Assembly (NCBI GenBank): GCA_028682985.1
Contig: JAJRAE010000136.1
Location: forward strand, 1 to 6,633
DNA length: 6,633 bases
Reading direction: 5' to 3'
Source: Methanobacterium sp.
GTDB taxonomy: Archaea > Methanobacteriota > Methanobacteria > Methanobacteriales > Methanobacteriaceae
Shown here piece after piece: positions 1 to 5,770 of the stretch. The translations under genes were made by a program, and so were the position numbers. The first letter of the stretch is position 1. Every line of letters starts with the position of its first letter. Below the pieces are notes generated by a model that saw only the letters and a program-made list of their open reading frames with translations, did not search any database and had not been told where the DNA came from.

Positions 1-116
1 TCCTGGGAATAACCTCTGGTAACTATTTTGTTGGGTTCAAGTTTCGTTATGGAAGTCTTCCATTTCGGGTTCCTGAATTTAAGTAATCTATCAATATTTT
101 CCGGTCTAATAGCCAT
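1..116 (-). CDS. Citrate synthase / citryl-CoA lyase family protein, N-terminal fragment
   Basis: This is the first 38 codons of a gene that runs off the left edge. It starts with ATG at 116, giving MAIRPENIDRLL and then WKTSITKLEPNKIVTRGYSQ. The block 'WKTSIT..EPNKI..RGY' is typical, from memory, of the start of short archaeal and bacterial citrate synthase-like proteins, many annotated as citryl-CoA lyase. These either make citrate-type acids from an acyl-CoA and a 2-oxoacid or cleave citryl-CoA. The catalytic His/His/Asp residues lie outside the window, so activity cannot be judged. It is the last visible gene of the minus-strand cluster, 30 bp after the fumarase-like gene, with GGAG 11 nt before the ATG. 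The family call rests on about 20 diagnostic residues. Whether it is a synthase (citrate, 2-methylcitrate or other) or a lyase is open. Confidence 0.72.
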   Translation of the reverse strand, partial: MAIRPENIDRLLKFRNPKWKTSITKLEPNKIVTRGYSQ

Positions 117-127
117 GATTCACACAA

Positions 128-131
128 CTCC
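128..131 (-). promoter_or_regulatory. Ribosome binding site of the citrate synthase-like gene
   Basis: The minus strand reads GGAG here (plus-strand ctcc), 11 nt before the ATG at 116 and inside the 30-bp gap after the fumarase-like gene. It supports that start and translation from a polycistronic message. The gap shows no obvious promoter or terminator. Confidence 0.5.
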
Positions 132-146
132 AGTGGGAGATTTTTA

Positions 147-1007
147 TTATTGATAATAATCAAAAGAGGACACTCGCGGCTCCATACAGCAACAGGGCCT
201 CACAGATAGAATTCGGACACCGCTGGCTCTCTGAGGTCCGATTTTAATTAATGATCCTAGGGCAGTTACTGTTCCGCCCATATTTAAAGCACCTACCGTG
301 AAACTATTTAAAGTTTGCGTTAATTTATTCTCTAGATAAGTCTGGTTATCCAGATTACCATAAGCCATAGCCCTCAACATTAAAGTAGTGGCTTCCAGGT
401 GGGTTCTTCCAATTCCTACAGCCGGGATTGAGGGAGTACAGCCCAATTGAGGTAATTCTTTTTTCAGATAATTTGATACTTCATCTAGTATGTTTTGATG
501 ATTTCTCTGGTGGAATACCCGGTACGTGCGGGCCCTTATCTCCGGGCCGCCGCCCAGCATAAGCAGATGAATTCTGGTAATATCCTGATTGTAATCCTGA
601 TCAAGCTCATCAAATATAAATGGGGGTGGAGTTACCATTCCAGGATCTTTGTATAGGCCTTTACGTTGTTCTATTCTTTCGACAGCGTTGCCTTTTACTG
701 CCATGGGTCTTCCAGGCAATTCCCTTAAACCTCTTTTTATACCTTCCCTGATATCTTCCATGAAATTTGCTGGTAACGACGCTTCTTTACCTATCTCCAC
801 CAGCACATGAGGTATGCCGGTATCATCACACAGGGGTGTCTTATTTTTTTTTGCTAACTCTGCATTTTTCAGTAAAAGTTCCAATATCCAGGATGCCCGG
901 GGGTTGTTTTCTGTTTCCAGGGCCTTTTGGTAGGCTTTAAGCTGGTCATCCCGGAAGGTGGTGCTGGCTTCAATAACTGCATTTTTAATCTGGTCCTTTA
1001 AGTCCAT
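147..1007 (-). CDS. Divergent class I fumarase / tartrate dehydratase alpha-type hydro-lyase subunit
   Basis: The 286-residue protein resembles the alpha subunit (N-terminal half) of two-subunit class I fumarase/L-tartrate dehydratase, oxygen-sensitive [4Fe-4S] hydro-lyases. Visible landmarks are 'LCDDTGIPHV' (Cys60), 'LGCTPSIPAVGIGRTHLEAT' (Cys190), 'GGTVTAL' (244-250) and a C-terminal 'RPCCCMEPR' (Cys272-274). Cys60, Cys190 and probably Cys272 correspond to the three cluster ligands. Length fits the family (about 280-300). It is clearly divergent: the usual 'PKGGGSEN' substrate/cluster motif is replaced by 'LMLGGGPEIRA' (149-159), and the C-terminus differs from the normal 'NINCH..R' form. 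No beta-subunit gene is next to it; the next gene is citrate synthase-like. The ATG at 1007 is preferred because the reading frame extended to 1103 would overlap the upstream gene by 80 bp, and the protein homology begins at MDLKDQI. The gap to the upstream gene is then 16 bp. It is probably a paralogue of true fumarase acting on another hydroxy or unsaturated polycarboxylate. Confidence 0.78.
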   Translation of the reverse strand: MDLKDQIKNAVIEASTTFRDDQLKAYQKALETENNPRASWILELLLKNAELAKKNKTPLCDDTGIPHVLVEIGKEASLPANFMEDIREGIKRGLRELPGRPMAVKGNAVERIEQRKGLYKDPGMVTPPPFIFDELDQDYNQDITRIHLLMLGGGPEIRARTYRVFHQRNHQNILDEVSNYLKKELPQLGCTPSIPAVGIGRTHLEATTLMLRAMAYGNLDNQTYLENKLTQTLNSFTVGALNMGGTVTALGSLIKIGPQRASGVRILSVRPCCCMEPRVSSFDYYQ

Positions 1008-1023
1008 TTTTACTGCCTTTTTA

Positions 1024-1935
1024 TTATTCCATATGTTTTTCAGGAATGGCCAAATTCTCTGTTCCAACATCAGATATCTTTGCTTCAGGGTAGTATCGTT
1101 CAATCATATCCCTGACCAGGGAAACCTGTCTTATACGCTCTACAGCTTCCTTTTGACTGGTTTCATAGCCGTGGTGCCTGGCAACTGAGCCGCCTGTTTT
1201 AAGGTACACGGGGGCAGCTACCTTTATAATATCTGGCACTTCATAATGTCTAATGAAACCGCCTGATGATTGGGGGTTTTCGGTGTGAATATCAATGGAG
1301 ATATTTATCGCTTTTCTAAGGGCGGCCAGCATGTTGATCTGCAGATCACGCACCGGGTTAAAGGAATCAGCCCCAAGCTCTTCCATTAACTTAGCAGAGG
1401 CAGGGTTACCATGACCGGTATGGGCTGAGACCTTGAAGTGCATATTACCTGGTAATTCGCCATGTTCTCTCATTTTACCCAGAACCCAGAGCAGCCCCTC
1501 ATCATAGATCACTATACCACGCACTCCCAATTCGGAAGCTCTCCGTACATCCTCCACAGCGTAGTGCAGATTATCATATCCCCGAAGCCGGTAACCAATC
1601 CGGGCTCCCTCCTTGGTCTGGGCTGAAGCGCTGGTGTCGTAGGTAGCCCTTGGCCCCACACTCAGAAAGAGTTCAATTTTGGCCTCCCTGGCCAGGTAGG
1701 ACATCTCTTTGATCTCCTGGTCGGTGAGTAACATTATGCCCCTGGTCTGGGTTACCCGATGCAGAGTAACATCATAATCCTGGGCGGCCTCCAGCAGGGA
1801 GGATAATGTGTCTGGTTTCTGAATACCCGGTACCTCAAAACGGTACTGAGCTCCGTCAGGAAATCTCTTTCTGGAATGATCATTAGGGTATGCTTTACTT
1901 ATTCCCAGTGTTTTTAGAAAATCTGGTGACTGCAA
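1024..1935 (-). CDS. TIM-barrel-like protein of unknown function (possibly annotated as U32 peptidase-like)
   Basis: The 303-residue soluble protein has alternating hydrophobic strands and helices that suggest a (beta/alpha)8 barrel: 'GIMLL' (66-70), 'IELFLSVGP' (87-95), 'GVRGIVIYDEG' (137-147), 'NMHFKVSAHTGHGNP' (164-178), 'ISIDIHTEN' (212-220) and 'IIKVAAPVYLKTGG' (236-249). Polar residues at strand ends, mainly H172/H175, D215, H217, E219 and H254/H255, look like an active site or metal site. There is no signal peptide or membrane segment. I do not recognise a proven function; I think relatives are labelled 'U32 family peptidase' in databases, but the catalytic features of characterised U32 proteases are not obvious. 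It sits between the PrpD-like and fumarase-like genes, so an enzyme of the same carboxylic-acid pathway (aldolase, isomerase or lyase) is more likely than a protease. The start is TTG at 1935, fixed by an AAGGAG 10 nt upstream; the next in-frame Met is residue 68. Confidence 0.75.
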   Translation of the reverse strand: MQSPDFLKTLGISKAYPNDHSRKRFPDGAQYRFEVPGIQKPDTLSSLLEAAQDYDVTLHRVTQTRGIMLLTDQEIKEMSYLAREAKIELFLSVGPRATYDTSASAQTKEGARIGYRLRGYDNLHYAVEDVRRASELGVRGIVIYDEGLLWVLGKMREHGELPGNMHFKVSAHTGHGNPASAKLMEELGADSFNPVRDLQINMLAALRKAINISIDIHTENPQSSGGFIRHYEVPDIIKVAAPVYLKTGGSVARHHGYETSQKEAVERIRQVSLVRDMIERYYPEAKISDVGTENLAIPEKHME

Positions 1936-1945
1936 AGAAATCCAA

Positions 1946-1951
1946 CTCCTT
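1946..1951 (-). promoter_or_regulatory. Ribosome binding site that fixes a TTG start
   Basis: The minus strand reads AAGGAG (plus-strand ctcctt), 10 nt before TTG at 1935. There is no in-frame ATG or GTG between the preceding gene's stop and this TTG, so the site decides the start of the TIM-barrel gene. It lies in the 34-bp gap after the PrpD-like gene. Confidence 0.7.
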
Positions 1952-1969
1952 CTAATCTTTAGATTTAAT

Positions 1970-3343
1970 TTATAAAAATGAGTTTAAATCAGCTGTGAAA
2001 TGGTTCACATCACTGTATGAATCAATATTTTGTATTATATTTATAACTTTCATATCCAATTTAGGATTTAAATTTTTGAACTTCCAATTGAGATCATCTT
2101 TGCTTAAAGGTTTTTCAGGTTCACCCCGCGGTAGATCCACCTGTTTTTCGTTTAAACCTTTATCTGTGAGTATTGAAACTTTAGACGGACGATAAGATGG
2201 GTATTTCCTGTTTAGGTGGTCGTCTTTTTTAATTACGATTTTCTGTGATAACTCCTGTATTTCTCTATTAAGTTCCCTATCTTCAGGGGGATATTCGAAG
2301 TTTTTAAGGATATCATGTTTGTTATTTAGATTTAAAAGTGCTAAGCTAAGGGAAACGGGTAGGCTCTGTCTAATTGATTCTGTATTTTCGGGATGGTAGT
2401 TATCATGGTCCGCTGCAGTCTGATAAGTATTTACAGTTATCTCTTTTGCATCTTTAGGTCCAATATTATGTTCACTTACTATCTCTAATATGGCGTCTAT
2501 ACTGGGGTGAAGGTGTCTGCAGACAGGATAGATTTTAAAGTAGACCTCTAGAATTCGGTACTTATCCATTAAATCTTCTATATTGACTTTTCCTGGATTA
2601 ATCCCGGCCATTGCTTTTATTAATCCTTCATTGCCTTCTAATATGGTTTCCGCCCCGGTGAATCCCTTTTCTGCAAGTTGGGCAGCTAAGACACCGGACT
2701 GTGCTGATTTACCGGCGTGGAGGTGTTTTCCCATGGAGCCTGAGTGATCAGATTCCAGGAGGCCTGCTGCCATGGTACCGGCCAGACCAAGAGCATTAAT
2801 TATCTCATTTTTATTTAAATCCAGAGCTTTACTGGCTGCTGCGGCTGCACCCAGGGTACCACAGGTCCCGGTGGAGTGAAAACCGTGATTGCGGTGTTCC
2901 GGGTTAATCAGCATGCCTAATACTATGGCAACTTGATAACCTGCAACAATGGACTCTATGAGGTGTTTTCCACTTCTATTATGTGATTCACATTGCGCCA
3001 GAGCTGCTGGTATAACGCATGCCCCTGGATGGAGCTGGGCCATTCTGTGTCCGTCATCAAGGTCCAATGAGTGTGCGAAAACTCCATTAGCTAGGCCCGC
3101 ATCCCTTGCATTAGTTTTAAAAGGGTTATCATTAAGGCCTGCGGATGTTTCCGTTGAAAAAACTGTTGATTCATCACCCTCAAGAACTAGGCTGTTAATT
3201 ATTTGGCCGCTTTTGGTTTCTGAACCCCTTAAAGCTACACCCAGAAAATCAGTGAAACAATCTTTTGCTTTACCGATCACCTCATCAGGCAGTTTATCAT
3301 ATCTGATGGACAGGATGCAGTCAGTTAGTCGGGATGTTAACAT
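1970..3343 (-). CDS. MmgE/PrpD family protein (2-methylcitrate dehydratase / aconitate decarboxylase-like)
   Basis: The 457-residue protein has the normal length for MmgE/PrpD, cofactor-free enzymes that dehydrate 2-methylcitrate, decarboxylate cis-aconitate or epimerise related acids. The N-terminal helical domain carries 'AHSLDLDDGHR' (90-100) and 'LHPGACVIPAALA' (104-116). Next come 'GFHSTGTCGTLGAAAAA' (154-170), 'MGKHLHAGKSAQSG' (204-217), 'KGFTGAETILEG' (226-237) and 'YFKIYPVCRHLHPSIDA' (268-284). By recall-based alignment to human ACOD1, D94, H105, H156, K206 and K270 match active-site residues D93, H103, H159, K207 and K272, while T97 is replaced by G98. A catalytically competent enzyme with altered substrate is therefore likely. 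GAGG lies 7 nt before ATG 3343. It follows tiaS by 20 bp and precedes the TIM-barrel gene by 34 bp. Its 3' third (about 1975-2350) looks more A+T-rich than the neighbouring genes. Exact substrate is unknown. Confidence 0.87.
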   Translation of the reverse strand: MLTSRLTDCILSIRYDKLPDEVIGKAKDCFTDFLGVALRGSETKSGQIINSLVLEGDESTVFSTETSAGLNDNPFKTNARDAGLANGVFAHSLDLDDGHRMAQLHPGACVIPAALAQCESHNRSGKHLIESIVAGYQVAIVLGMLINPEHRNHGFHSTGTCGTLGAAAAASKALDLNKNEIINALGLAGTMAAGLLESDHSGSMGKHLHAGKSAQSGVLAAQLAEKGFTGAETILEGNEGLIKAMAGINPGKVNIEDLMDKYRILEVYFKIYPVCRHLHPSIDAILEIVSEHNIGPKDAKEITVNTYQTAADHDNYHPENTESIRQSLPVSLSLALLNLNNKHDILKNFEYPPEDRELNREIQELSQKIVIKKDDHLNRKYPSYRPSKVSILTDKGLNEKQVDLPRGEPEKPLSKDDLNWKFKNLNPKLDMKVINIIQNIDSYSDVNHFTADLNSFL

Positions 3344-3350
3344 TTTAAAT

Positions 3351-3354
3351 CCTC
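3351..3354 (-). promoter_or_regulatory. Ribosome binding site of the MmgE/PrpD gene
   Basis: The minus strand reads GAGG (plus-strand cctc), 7 nt before the ATG at 3343 and inside the 20-bp gap after the tiaS stop. It indicates independent initiation on a shared transcript. Confidence 0.6.
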
Positions 3355-3363
3355 AATTTTCTA

Positions 3364-4680
3364 TTATCTTAAATTTTTGGTTTTCTTCTTGTTAATTTTA
3401 AATCTAACCAGTGGTTTGCTCAGATGTCTCCGTGCTGAAGGTGGAACTTCGTAAAAACCTTTTTCTATTTTTCTTTCCACTTCTTCCCGCACTTTTTCAC
3501 CATCTCTCAATTTACGGCCGCATTTACATTTAAATCCCTTATCTTTACCTGCTGATTTCATCCGTTTCCCGCACTCACAGATAGGGTTAATGGTTTTATA
3601 ATCATTGGCCAGTTCTATTATCTGGAATTTTTCCACGTTCAGGGTTCCCTTATCACCGATCCCGCCGTAAACTTTTAAACGGTCACCTTTCCGCAGTTCC
3701 TTAAATATTTCCCGGAAGCCTTTGGTGGGTTCATACGCGGCGCATTCGATACTCCCCGAATCATCCTGCAAAGTCATTATGACATGACCTCCCTCAATTA
3801 CATAGGGATTTCTAGAAACCCTGCCTTCGATTATGTAGCATTTATACTTCTCCATGTCCGAAATTTGATCAATATCTATAAGGTGCTGGTCGGTGTGCTG
3901 GTTGGTCAGAAAAACCGCCGTCTTCTCCACTGGTTCGCAGAGTTCAACCATTGCATGTGCTTCATCTACACAATCTGGTGTTTCTCCCCGTATACCGAAT
4001 AGTATGGGGCAGGGTGTATGTGGTTCAATGGCAATGTAACCTTCTTCCTCATCTAGGTTATCAAAGGTGCAGGGAAAGGTCTCTTCATCCATCTTCCGTA
4101 CTGAATCGTAGTTCATTCTTCTCTTGGTACCGTAGTTCTCTGGTAACCGGTAGGCTAAAAGTTCAAAGGTACTGTCGGGCAGGGGACATCCGATAGCAGC
4201 TAGGGCTCCTATTATGCCTCGTCCTTTTTTGATCTTATGTATTTCTGCCCCTATTTTTACGGCTAATTCTTCCGCTTCTTTAATAGTGACTATGTTCTGC
4301 ACAGTTTTCAGGGCGTAGTCCTCTAATTCACTGGGTAAATCTATTAATGCGTTATGATTATCTGTCTTCACTTTATAGAAGACTACTCCGGGGTTGGTAT
4401 TCTCCTCCTGGCGGTGGGATAATTCTTTAACCCGATTTATAATAAGATTTTTAGCAGTTTCAAATTCATCTTCTGACTTAATAAGTAATTTGAATGATAC
4501 TGCTCCATTTCCCCGGGTTTTAAACCTAGCAAAAGGGTTTAAGCGTATTAATCGTGGATAGCCTAAAACTCTATAACCACAACTTTTAAGTTCATCCATG
4601 ACCACAGCACCTATATAGGTAGTACACATTCCTTCACTGGAATCGGTGTCATCGATGCCTACATATATTATATAACACAT
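3364..4680 (-). CDS. tiaS: tRNA(Ile2) 2-agmatinylcytidine synthetase TiaS
   Basis: TiaS uses ATP and agmatine to convert C34 of the CAU anticodon of tRNA(Ile2) to agmatidine, so that the tRNA reads AUA as isoleucine; it is an archaeal cytoplasmic enzyme. The 438-residue protein is full length. It starts with the ATP/kinase-type domain 'YVGIDDTDSSEGMCTTYIG' (6-24); Thr20 aligns with the Thr18 reported as autophosphorylated in the Archaeoglobus enzyme. 'PRLIRLNPFARFKTRGNGAV' (42-61) and 'KGRGIIGALAAIG' (152-164) follow. The ferredoxin-like region is 'TFELLAYRLPENYGTKR' (171-187) and 'TPCPILFGIRG' (222-232). An OB fold for tRNA binding spans about 282-356, and a zinc ribbon with CxC...CxC pairs lies at 368-387 (C368, C370, C385, C387). 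The C-terminus is basic. It is the first gene of the minus-strand cluster and is divergent from the regulator gene. The upstream leader is short, with no strong Shine-Dalgarno site. Confidence 0.96.
   Translation of the reverse strand: MCYIIYVGIDDTDSSEGMCTTYIGAVVMDELKSCGYRVLGYPRLIRLNPFARFKTRGNGAVSFKLLIKSEDEFETAKNLIINRVKELSHRQEENTNPGVVFYKVKTDNHNALIDLPSELEDYALKTVQNIVTIKEAEELAVKIGAEIHKIKKGRGIIGALAAIGCPLPDSTFELLAYRLPENYGTKRRMNYDSVRKMDEETFPCTFDNLDEEEGYIAIEPHTPCPILFGIRGETPDCVDEAHAMVELCEPVEKTAVFLTNQHTDQHLIDIDQISDMEKYKCYIIEGRVSRNPYVIEGGHVIMTLQDDSGSIECAAYEPTKGFREIFKELRKGDRLKVYGGIGDKGTLNVEKFQIIELANDYKTINPICECGKRMKSAGKDKGFKCKCGRKLRDGEKVREEVERKIEKGFYEVPPSARRHLSKPLVRFKINKKKTKNLR
4668..4675 (+). promoter_or_regulatory. 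Candidate TATA box for the divergent HTH regulator gene, inside tiaS codons 2-5
   Basis: TTATATAA is a self-complementary match to the methanogen TATA consensus. With a TATA-to-start distance of about 26 nt, plus-strand transcription would begin near 4698, giving a leader of about 32 nt to the ATG at 4730. The element overlaps the first codons of tiaS on the other strand. This is inferred from sequence only. Confidence 0.42.
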
Positions 4681-4705
4681 AAACTTTCATTCCACAATTA
4701 AGCAC

Positions 4706-4713
4706 ATATATTT
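4706..4713 (-). promoter_or_regulatory. Candidate TATA box for the tiaS-led operon
   Basis: The minus strand reads AAATATAT in the 49-bp divergent gap. A start site about 26 nt downstream would fall near 4683, only a few bases before the tiaS ATG at 4680, implying an almost leaderless message. That agrees with the lack of a good Shine-Dalgarno sequence there. On the plus strand the same AT block is too close to 4730 to serve that start. Confidence 0.42.
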
Positions 4714-4729
4714 TACCAGGCGATCCCCC

Positions 4730-5728
4730 ATGAATGCCATACCCATGCACCGTGATCAAGTATTAATTGAGATAACTGAACTCTTGGCTAATCATGGTTT
4801 TGAAACATCAAATATCTATGATCGAAGCTGCTTTGATATGGTGGCCCGCAGGGAGCTTATTCTACTTTTACTTAAAGTGCTGATTAATGTGGATGGATTC
4901 AGCAGCCAACAGGCCCTGGAGATCAAGAGGTTGGCCCGTACCTTCCTGGCATCACCCCTGGTGGTTGGTTTTAAATCAAAGACAGAGCCCCTGGAGGAGG
5001 ACGTGGTCTACGAAAGGCATGGCATACCTGTGGTAGCCCCGGAAACCCTACGGAACATGGTAGCCGATGAGGTATACCCCGAGATACTGGCAGACCGGGG
5101 AGGTTATTACGTGAACATCGACGGAGAACTGCTTAAGGAAATGAGGGAAAGAGAGAATCTATCACTTAAGGACCTGGCAGACACCGCCCATGTATCCCGT
5201 GAGACCATATATAAATATGAGCACGGAATGGTACGGGCTTATCCTGAAACAGCCATGTTACTTGAGAGCATTCTGAACATGAAGATAACTCTATCCATAG
5301 ACCTCTTTAAGGCACCAGAGAAGAAATCTGACATCCTAAAAACAGCCGAACAAAAATCAGATACTGAAGGAGAAAAACTTTCTGATATCAAGAGGGAACC
5401 AAGGGAACTTATTAAACTGGGCTTCGGAGTTCTTCCCACCCACAGAACACCCTTTGACGCCATATCCCAGGCCAATAGCCAGAAAGAAAAGGAGAATATA
5501 CTTCTGACTAACCTGGAGAAGAACCGGAACAAACAGGTGCTTAAGAAGATGGCCCTGAATGTTAAGGACCTCAGAGACATCACCCAGAAAGAAGCGGTCT
5601 TCATAATGGAAAGCAAGCGGATAGTGGAATGTATAGAGGGAATACCCTGCGTGAACACCCATGAGATATGTGAAATGGAGAACTGCCGGGAATTCATCCG
5701 ATTATTAAAGGAGAGAAAGAACTCCTAA
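4730..5728 (+). CDS. Archaeal XRE-type HTH transcriptional regulator (MTH_967-like family)
   Basis: The 332-residue protein belongs to the archaeal 'putative HTH-type transcriptional regulatory protein' family, whose members are well conserved but lack an assigned target. A Cro/C1-type HTH occupies about residues 133-188: 'LLKEMRERENLSLKDLADTA' is followed by 'HVSRETIYKYEHG' and a closing helix. The N-terminal part (about 1-115) runs through 'SCFDMVARRELILLLLKVLI', an EIKRLA helix, 'SPLVVGFKS' and 'ERHGIPVVAPETL', which resembles a PD-(D/E)XK nuclease fold without the acidic metal-binding residue. The C-terminal part (about 228-332) repeats a similar order after a charged linker (195-226). 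Cysteines at 301, 307, 314 and 319 cluster near the C-terminus. ATG 4730 is used; ATG 4745 (Met6) is an alternative, as the upstream AGGCG is only a weak ribosome site. Divergence from the tiaS operon across 49 bp makes that operon and itself plausible targets. Confidence 0.88.
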   Translation: MNAIPMHRDQVLIEITELLANHGFETSNIYDRSCFDMVARRELILLLLKVLINVDGFSSQQALEIKRLARTFLASPLVVGFKSKTEPLEEDVVYERHGIPVVAPETLRNMVADEVYPEILADRGGYYVNIDGELLKEMRERENLSLKDLADTAHVSRETIYKYEHGMVRAYPETAMLLESILNMKITLSIDLFKAPEKKSDILKTAEQKSDTEGEKLSDIKREPRELIKLGFGVLPTHRTPFDAISQANSQKEKENILLTNLEKNRNKQVLKKMALNVKDLRDITQKEAVFIMESKRIVECIEGIPCVNTHEICEMENCREFIRLLKERKNS

Positions 5729-5738
5729 ATACTAAAAT

Positions 5739-5762
5739 AAAAAATTATTAATAATTTTTTTT
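5739..5762. terminator. Palindromic, T-rich, probably bidirectional terminator
   Basis: Positions 5739-5760 form a perfect 22-bp palindrome (AAAAAATTATT and its complement) lying between two convergent genes. It ends in eight Ts on the plus strand (5755-5762) and gives six Ts on the minus strand (5739-5744). Archaeal termination relies mainly on oligo-U tracts, so this would end both the regulator transcript and the convergent transcript. The arms are pure A/T with no loop, so a stable RNA hairpin is less likely than U-tract termination. Confidence 0.65.
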
Positions 5763-5770
5763 AATTTAAA

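Noticed and set aside
958..1188. Plus-strand open frame opposite the TIM-barrel and fumarase-like genes
   Set aside because: It is antisense to two genes with clear protein homology and has no recognisable domain; composition shadow.
2949..3395. Plus-strand open frame of 148 codons opposite the MmgE/PrpD gene
   Set aside because: It is antisense to highly conserved PrpD motifs, has implausible Ser/Leu/Pro-rich content and no ribosome site.
4649..4690. Upstream out-of-frame 13-codon ORF (MKVYVLYNICRHR) overlapping the tiaS start on the minus strand
   Set aside because: It begins 10 nt before the tiaS ATG but lies upstream of the predicted transcription start, has no ribosome site and is short enough to be chance.
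5239..5697. Minus-strand open frames (152 and 101 codons) opposite the regulator gene
   Set aside because: Both are antisense to a well-supported CDS and are rich in Ser/Phe/Leu from reversed Lys/Glu codons; no homology seen.
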